In this document: piece after piece, positions 32,494 through 34,949 of the stretch | How positions within the stretch are numbered: the stretch's first letter is position 1 | How the letters are laid out: each line of letters begins with the position of its first letter | NCBI GenBank assembly: GCA_947493535.1 | Contig: CANLRK010000004.1 | Span: 1-34,949 of the forward strand | DNA length: 34,949 nt | Source: an uncultured Flavobacteriaceae bacterium | GTDB lineage: Bacteria; Bacteroidota; Bacteroidia; Flavobacteriales; Flavobacteriaceae | Reading direction: 5' to 3' | Program-made: the position numbers and the translations under genes | Notes under the pieces: generated by a model | The model's database searches: none | What the model saw: the letters and a program-made list of their open reading frames with translations, nothing else | Told to the model about the DNA's origin: nothing

Positions 32494-32973
32494 CTACTTT
32501 TTCGTTTTATCAATTAATCTTAAAATATCTTCTTTATAGTATTCTCCATTCATATGTTGAAATTCTCCATTTTTATTTATTACTAAAACAGCATAACAAC
32601 TTTTAATTTTATTAAAAAACCTATTAAAGAGATATTTATTTTGATCTTCAAAATAATCTTTATTATCTATTTTCTTACGAGCTAATTTAGATTCAAAATA
32701 AGAGTAAACAACTCTAGTGTTCTGTAATTTCAATTCAGAAAAATAATTCTCAAACCACATTGAACTATTTACTTTTCTATACTGATTGTAATGACAATAT
32801 GTTTTTGGCTGTCTGTAATTTATTATCAAATAATTTTCTTCAATCCAATTAAATCTTTTTTTTATAAAAATCAATTCAGCTTTAGTTAATTTTCCTCCTA
32901 AATCATATTTGTCATTCTGAGCAAACAACTCAAAAAAACTTAAAACCAGAATCAATAATATAAGTTTCTTCAT
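32494..32973 (-). CDS. Unknown secreted protein inside the paa operon
   Basis: A 159-residue exported protein that I do not recognise. The ATG at 32973 begins a signal peptide (MKKLILLILVLSFFELFAQ, cleaved after FAQ) and lies one base after the thiolase stop, so it is translated with the operon; a longer frame to 33006 lies inside thiolase and is disfavoured. The mature part is rich in Tyr, Lys and Asn. The stretch CYAVLVINKNGEFQHMNGEYYKEDILRLI resembles the C-terminal half of thioredoxin-fold proteins, without a CxxC. No enzyme motif is visible. Its composition looks more AT-rich than that of its neighbours by eye. It may be an insertion or a real accessory gene. Confidence 0.65.
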   Translation of the reverse strand: MKKLILLILVLSFFELFAQNDKYDLGGKLTKAELIFIKKRFNWIEENYLIINYRQPKTYCHYNQYRKVNSSMWFENYFSELKLQNTRVVYSYFESKLARKKIDNKDYFEDQNKYLFNRFFNKIKSCYAVLVINKNGEFQHMNGEYYKEDILRLIDKTKK

Positions 32974-32974
32974 T

Positions 32975-34189
32975 CTATAAATTAACATTTTCAATAATAG
33001 CAGCATATCCTTGTCCTACCCCAATACACATCGTAATTAAGGCATAACGCTTACCTGTTTCTTGTAACTCTAAAGTAGCAGAATACGCAATTCTAGCCCC
33101 TGTTACTCCTAATGGATGACCAATAGCTATTGCTCCTCCGTTAGGGTTAATTCTAGGGTCATCATCTGCTAATCCCCACTCACGGATACAAGCTAAACTC
33201 TGAGCTGCAAAAGCTTCGTTTAACTCTATTACATCCATATCATCCATAGTTAATCCTGCTTTCTCTAAAGCTTTATTAGATGCATTAACCGGACCTATTC
33301 CCATAATTCTTGGCTCTACTCCTACTACAGCAGAACTTACAATTCTCGCCATTGGTTTTAAACCGTATTTCTTAACCGCGTCTTCTGAAGCAATAATAGT
33401 TGCTGCAGCACCATCATTCAATCCAGATGCGTTACCAGCTGTTACACTTCCTCCTTCTTTCTTGAAAGCTGGACGTAACTTAGCTAATACTTCTGGAGTA
33501 GTTGTTGGCTTTATAAACTCATCTTGATTAAAGATGATTGGATCTTTTTTACGCTGAGGAATTTCTACCGCTACAATCTCTTTTGCTAAACGACCAGATT
33601 CTTGAGCTTTAGTTGCTTTCATCTGACTTCTGTATGCAAAAGCATCTTGATCTTCTCTAGAAATATTATATTTTTCTACTAAATTCTCGGCAGTAACTCC
33701 CATACCATCTGTACCATACATCTCGTGCATTTTCTTGTTTACAAAACGCCACCCAAAAGTAGTATCATACATTTTAGAATCTCCTCCAAAAGCACTAGAT
33801 GGTTTAGCAATTGCGTATGGCCCGCGAGTCATATGCTCAATTCCTCCCGCTATAAATAAATCACCGTCTCCTGCTTTTACTGCTCTATTTGCATGAATAA
33901 TAGCCGATAAACCTGAGCTACATAATCTATTTACTGTTTCTCCAGGAACTGTATAAGGTAAACCAGCTAATAATGAAGACATACGTGCTACGTTTCTATT
34001 ATCTTCTCCTGCTTGGTTAGCACAACCCATAATAACATCATCATAAGCATCTGTTGGTATGTTGGTGTTACGAGCAGCTACTTCTTTAATTACCAAAGCA
34101 CCTAAATCGTCTGTTCTTACAGGTGATAATGTTCCTTTATATTTTCCTATTGGAGTACGTACTCCATCTATGATATATGCTTCTTTCAT
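32975..34189 (-). CDS. paaJ: 3-oxoadipyl-CoA/3-oxo-5,6-dehydrosuberyl-CoA thiolase
   Basis: Thiolase that cleaves 3-oxoadipyl-CoA to succinyl-CoA and acetyl-CoA at the end of the paa pathway. The 404-residue protein starts KEAYIIDGVRTPIGKYKGTLSPVRTDDLGALVIKE, typical of PaaJ/PcaF. Acyl-binding Cys90 is in ETVNRLCSSGLSAI, matching Cys90 of the E. coli enzyme. GGAIAIGHPLGVTGAR holds the catalytic His, and CIGVGQG near the end the second Cys. The frame extends to 34243, but the ATG at 34189 starts one base after the paaI stop and matches the family. PcaF is an alternative name; the neighbours favour paaJ. Confidence 0.93.
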   Translation of the reverse strand: MKEAYIIDGVRTPIGKYKGTLSPVRTDDLGALVIKEVAARNTNIPTDAYDDVIMGCANQAGEDNRNVARMSSLLAGLPYTVPGETVNRLCSSGLSAIIHANRAVKAGDGDLFIAGGIEHMTRGPYAIAKPSSAFGGDSKMYDTTFGWRFVNKKMHEMYGTDGMGVTAENLVEKYNISREDQDAFAYRSQMKATKAQESGRLAKEIVAVEIPQRKKDPIIFNQDEFIKPTTTPEVLAKLRPAFKKEGGSVTAGNASGLNDGAAATIIASEDAVKKYGLKPMARIVSSAVVGVEPRIMGIGPVNASNKALEKAGLTMDDMDVIELNEAFAAQSLACIREWGLADDDPRINPNGGAIAIGHPLGVTGARIAYSATLELQETGKRYALITMCIGVGQGYAAIIENVNL

Positions 34190-34190
34190 A

Positions 34191-34595
34191 TTATTCCCAA
34201 TCTTTATTGGTACGATATACTGTTCCTTTAAACAGAGCAACAATGGTATCGTCTCGTTTAATTTCTATTTTATAAAATCCGAACTTATTTTTTAATGACT
34301 CTTCTTTAGCTACTGCTATAATCTTATCTCCTTCTTTTAAAGCTTCTGTATGATTAATAGAAGTATCTATAGAAACCGATTGCTTACCATGAGTATTAGC
34401 CGCAAATGCCAAAGCACTGTCTGCTAATGAGTAAGTAATACCACCATGAGCAATTCCAAAACCATTTAGCATATCCTTTTTAATAGTCATAGACAGGCTA
34501 CAAGTTCCCTCAGAAATTTGCTCTATCTCTATACCTAACCATTTACTAAATGGATCGTTATCATACATTTTATGTACAATCTCCTTTGGTGTCAT
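34191..34595 (-). CDS. paaI: PaaI hotdog thioesterase
   Basis: Acyl-CoA thioesterase that relieves CoA sequestration during phenylacetate breakdown. The 134-residue hotdog protein has the PaaI signature MLNGFGIAHGGITYSLADSALAFAAN, with the catalytic-region Gly-His-Gly, and later SVSIDTSINHTEALKEGDKI and FKGTVYRTNKDW. It begins one base after the stop of the upstream dehydrogenase gene and ends one base before paaJ, so all three are tightly coupled. Confidence 0.93.
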   Translation of the reverse strand: MTPKEIVHKMYDNDPFSKWLGIEIEQISEGTCSLSMTIKKDMLNGFGIAHGGITYSLADSALAFAANTHGKQSVSIDTSINHTEALKEGDKIIAVAKEESLKNKFGFYKIEIKRDDTIVALFKGTVYRTNKDWE

Positions 34596-34596
34596 C

Positions 34597-34949
34597 TTAA
34601 AAAAATGTTTTTTCTTCTCTTTTCATTTTGCGTAATAACGGAGAGCACCTGTAACGATCTTCGTGATACTCGCTATACATCGCGTCTAGTTGGTCTACAC
34701 ACCAATCTATTCCTTTCTCATCTGCCCAAGCTAACAACCCTTTAGGATAGTTCACTCCTTTGGTCATCGCGTTATCTATATCGGCTGCAGAAGCAATGTT
34801 TAAAAACAAGGCATCGGCTGCTTCATTAATTAACATTACCAATACTCTATCAAAAATAGTTTTAGCTAAAGCATCGTCTTGTTTAGGTTCTGGTTTCACA
34901 GCTCCTTCAGTGTAATCATAATATCCTTTTCCAGACTTTCTTCCTAAAT
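34597..34949 (-). CDS. 3-hydroxyacyl-CoA dehydrogenase, C-terminal part (cut by window edge)
   Basis: The C-terminal 117 codons of a 3-hydroxyacyl-CoA dehydrogenase; the start lies beyond the right edge. The frame is open to the edge and opens with LGRKSGKGYYDY, the classic motif before the C-terminal domain. It continues with IFDRVLVMLINEAADALFLN, IDNAMTKGVNYPKGLLAWADEKG and ends in REEKTFF. A GTG at 34899 could be mistaken for a start, but the conserved LGRKSGKGYYDY lies upstream. By position it should be the paaH (paaC in some schemes) enzyme that oxidises 3-hydroxyadipyl-CoA. Confidence 0.9.
   Translation of the reverse strand, partial: LGRKSGKGYYDYTEGAVKPEPKQDDALAKTIFDRVLVMLINEAADALFLNIASAADIDNAMTKGVNYPKGLLAWADEKGIDWCVDQLDAMYSEYHEDRYRCSPLLRKMKREEKTFF

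Noticed and set aside
34189-34243. 18-residue N-terminal extension on the thiolase
   Set aside because: It lies within paaI in another frame, and thiolases of this family start at the MKEAYI-type position.

Overview
This window looks like a chromosomal segment of a marine-type member of the Flavobacteriaceae (Bacteroidota), in the Tenacibaculum/Polaribacter neighbourhood; the genus cannot be fixed from sequence alone. The DNA is AT-rich, there are no Shine-Dalgarno-like leaders before most starts, several promoters fit the Bacteroidota form TTG-N16-18-TAnnTTTG, and many gene families are typical of this group: TonB-era putative porin, CCC-motif membrane protein, DUF5522, the 691-class fused E1 dehydrogenase, and secreted proteins beginning with a QVGIGTTTP-like motif after the signal peptide. 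No tRNA, rRNA, CRISPR array, phage or insertion sequence was found.

Layout. Bases 1-343 carry a promoter firing out of the left edge and the promoter of a duplicated-domain lipoprotein (344-1189). Next come a putative porin (minus), ribonuclease HII with a large propeller-type lipoprotein (plus), lipB with two small membrane proteins (minus), and a CCC-motif/DUF2752 membrane pair, lysS and two small Spy-like exported proteins (plus). A minus-strand operon then reads PLP-dependent deaminase -> LysM/glucosaminidase lipoprotein -> hemL. Two large secreted modular paralogs follow (14608-17936), then a tiny HExxH protein divergent from a 57-residue Cys-rich protein, then a solitary urocanase and a DUF4136 lipoprotein.

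Bases 21305-25251 (minus) form a branched-chain 2-oxoacid dehydrogenase operon: E2 -> pentapeptide-repeat protein -> fused E1 alpha/beta, with an Lrp/AsnC regulator transcribed divergently from a repeat-rich 220-base intergenic region. After an alpha-helical conserved protein and an orphan HisKA_2-type sensor kinase, the right-hand 7 kb (minus) is a phenylacetate (paa) catabolic operon entered from beyond the right edge: 3-hydroxyacyl-CoA dehydrogenase (partial) -> paaI -> paaJ-type thiolase -> unknown secreted protein -> paaZ with an extra C-terminal DinB/DUF1569-like domain -> crotonase-fold protein -> [terminator hairpin] -> paaY -> GNAT acetyltransferase. Genes are separated by one base or overlap by ATGA in most of this run.

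Most of the window is ordinary core and catabolic sequence. The parts that best repay a second look are the PaaZ fusion, the unannotated-function genes lodged inside two catabolic operons (the secreted protein in paa, the pentapeptide protein in bkd), the paired modular secreted proteins with a shared leader motif, the divergent mini-HExxH/Cys-rich pair with a symmetric promoter, and the terminator hairpin that masquerades as the N-terminus of PaaY.
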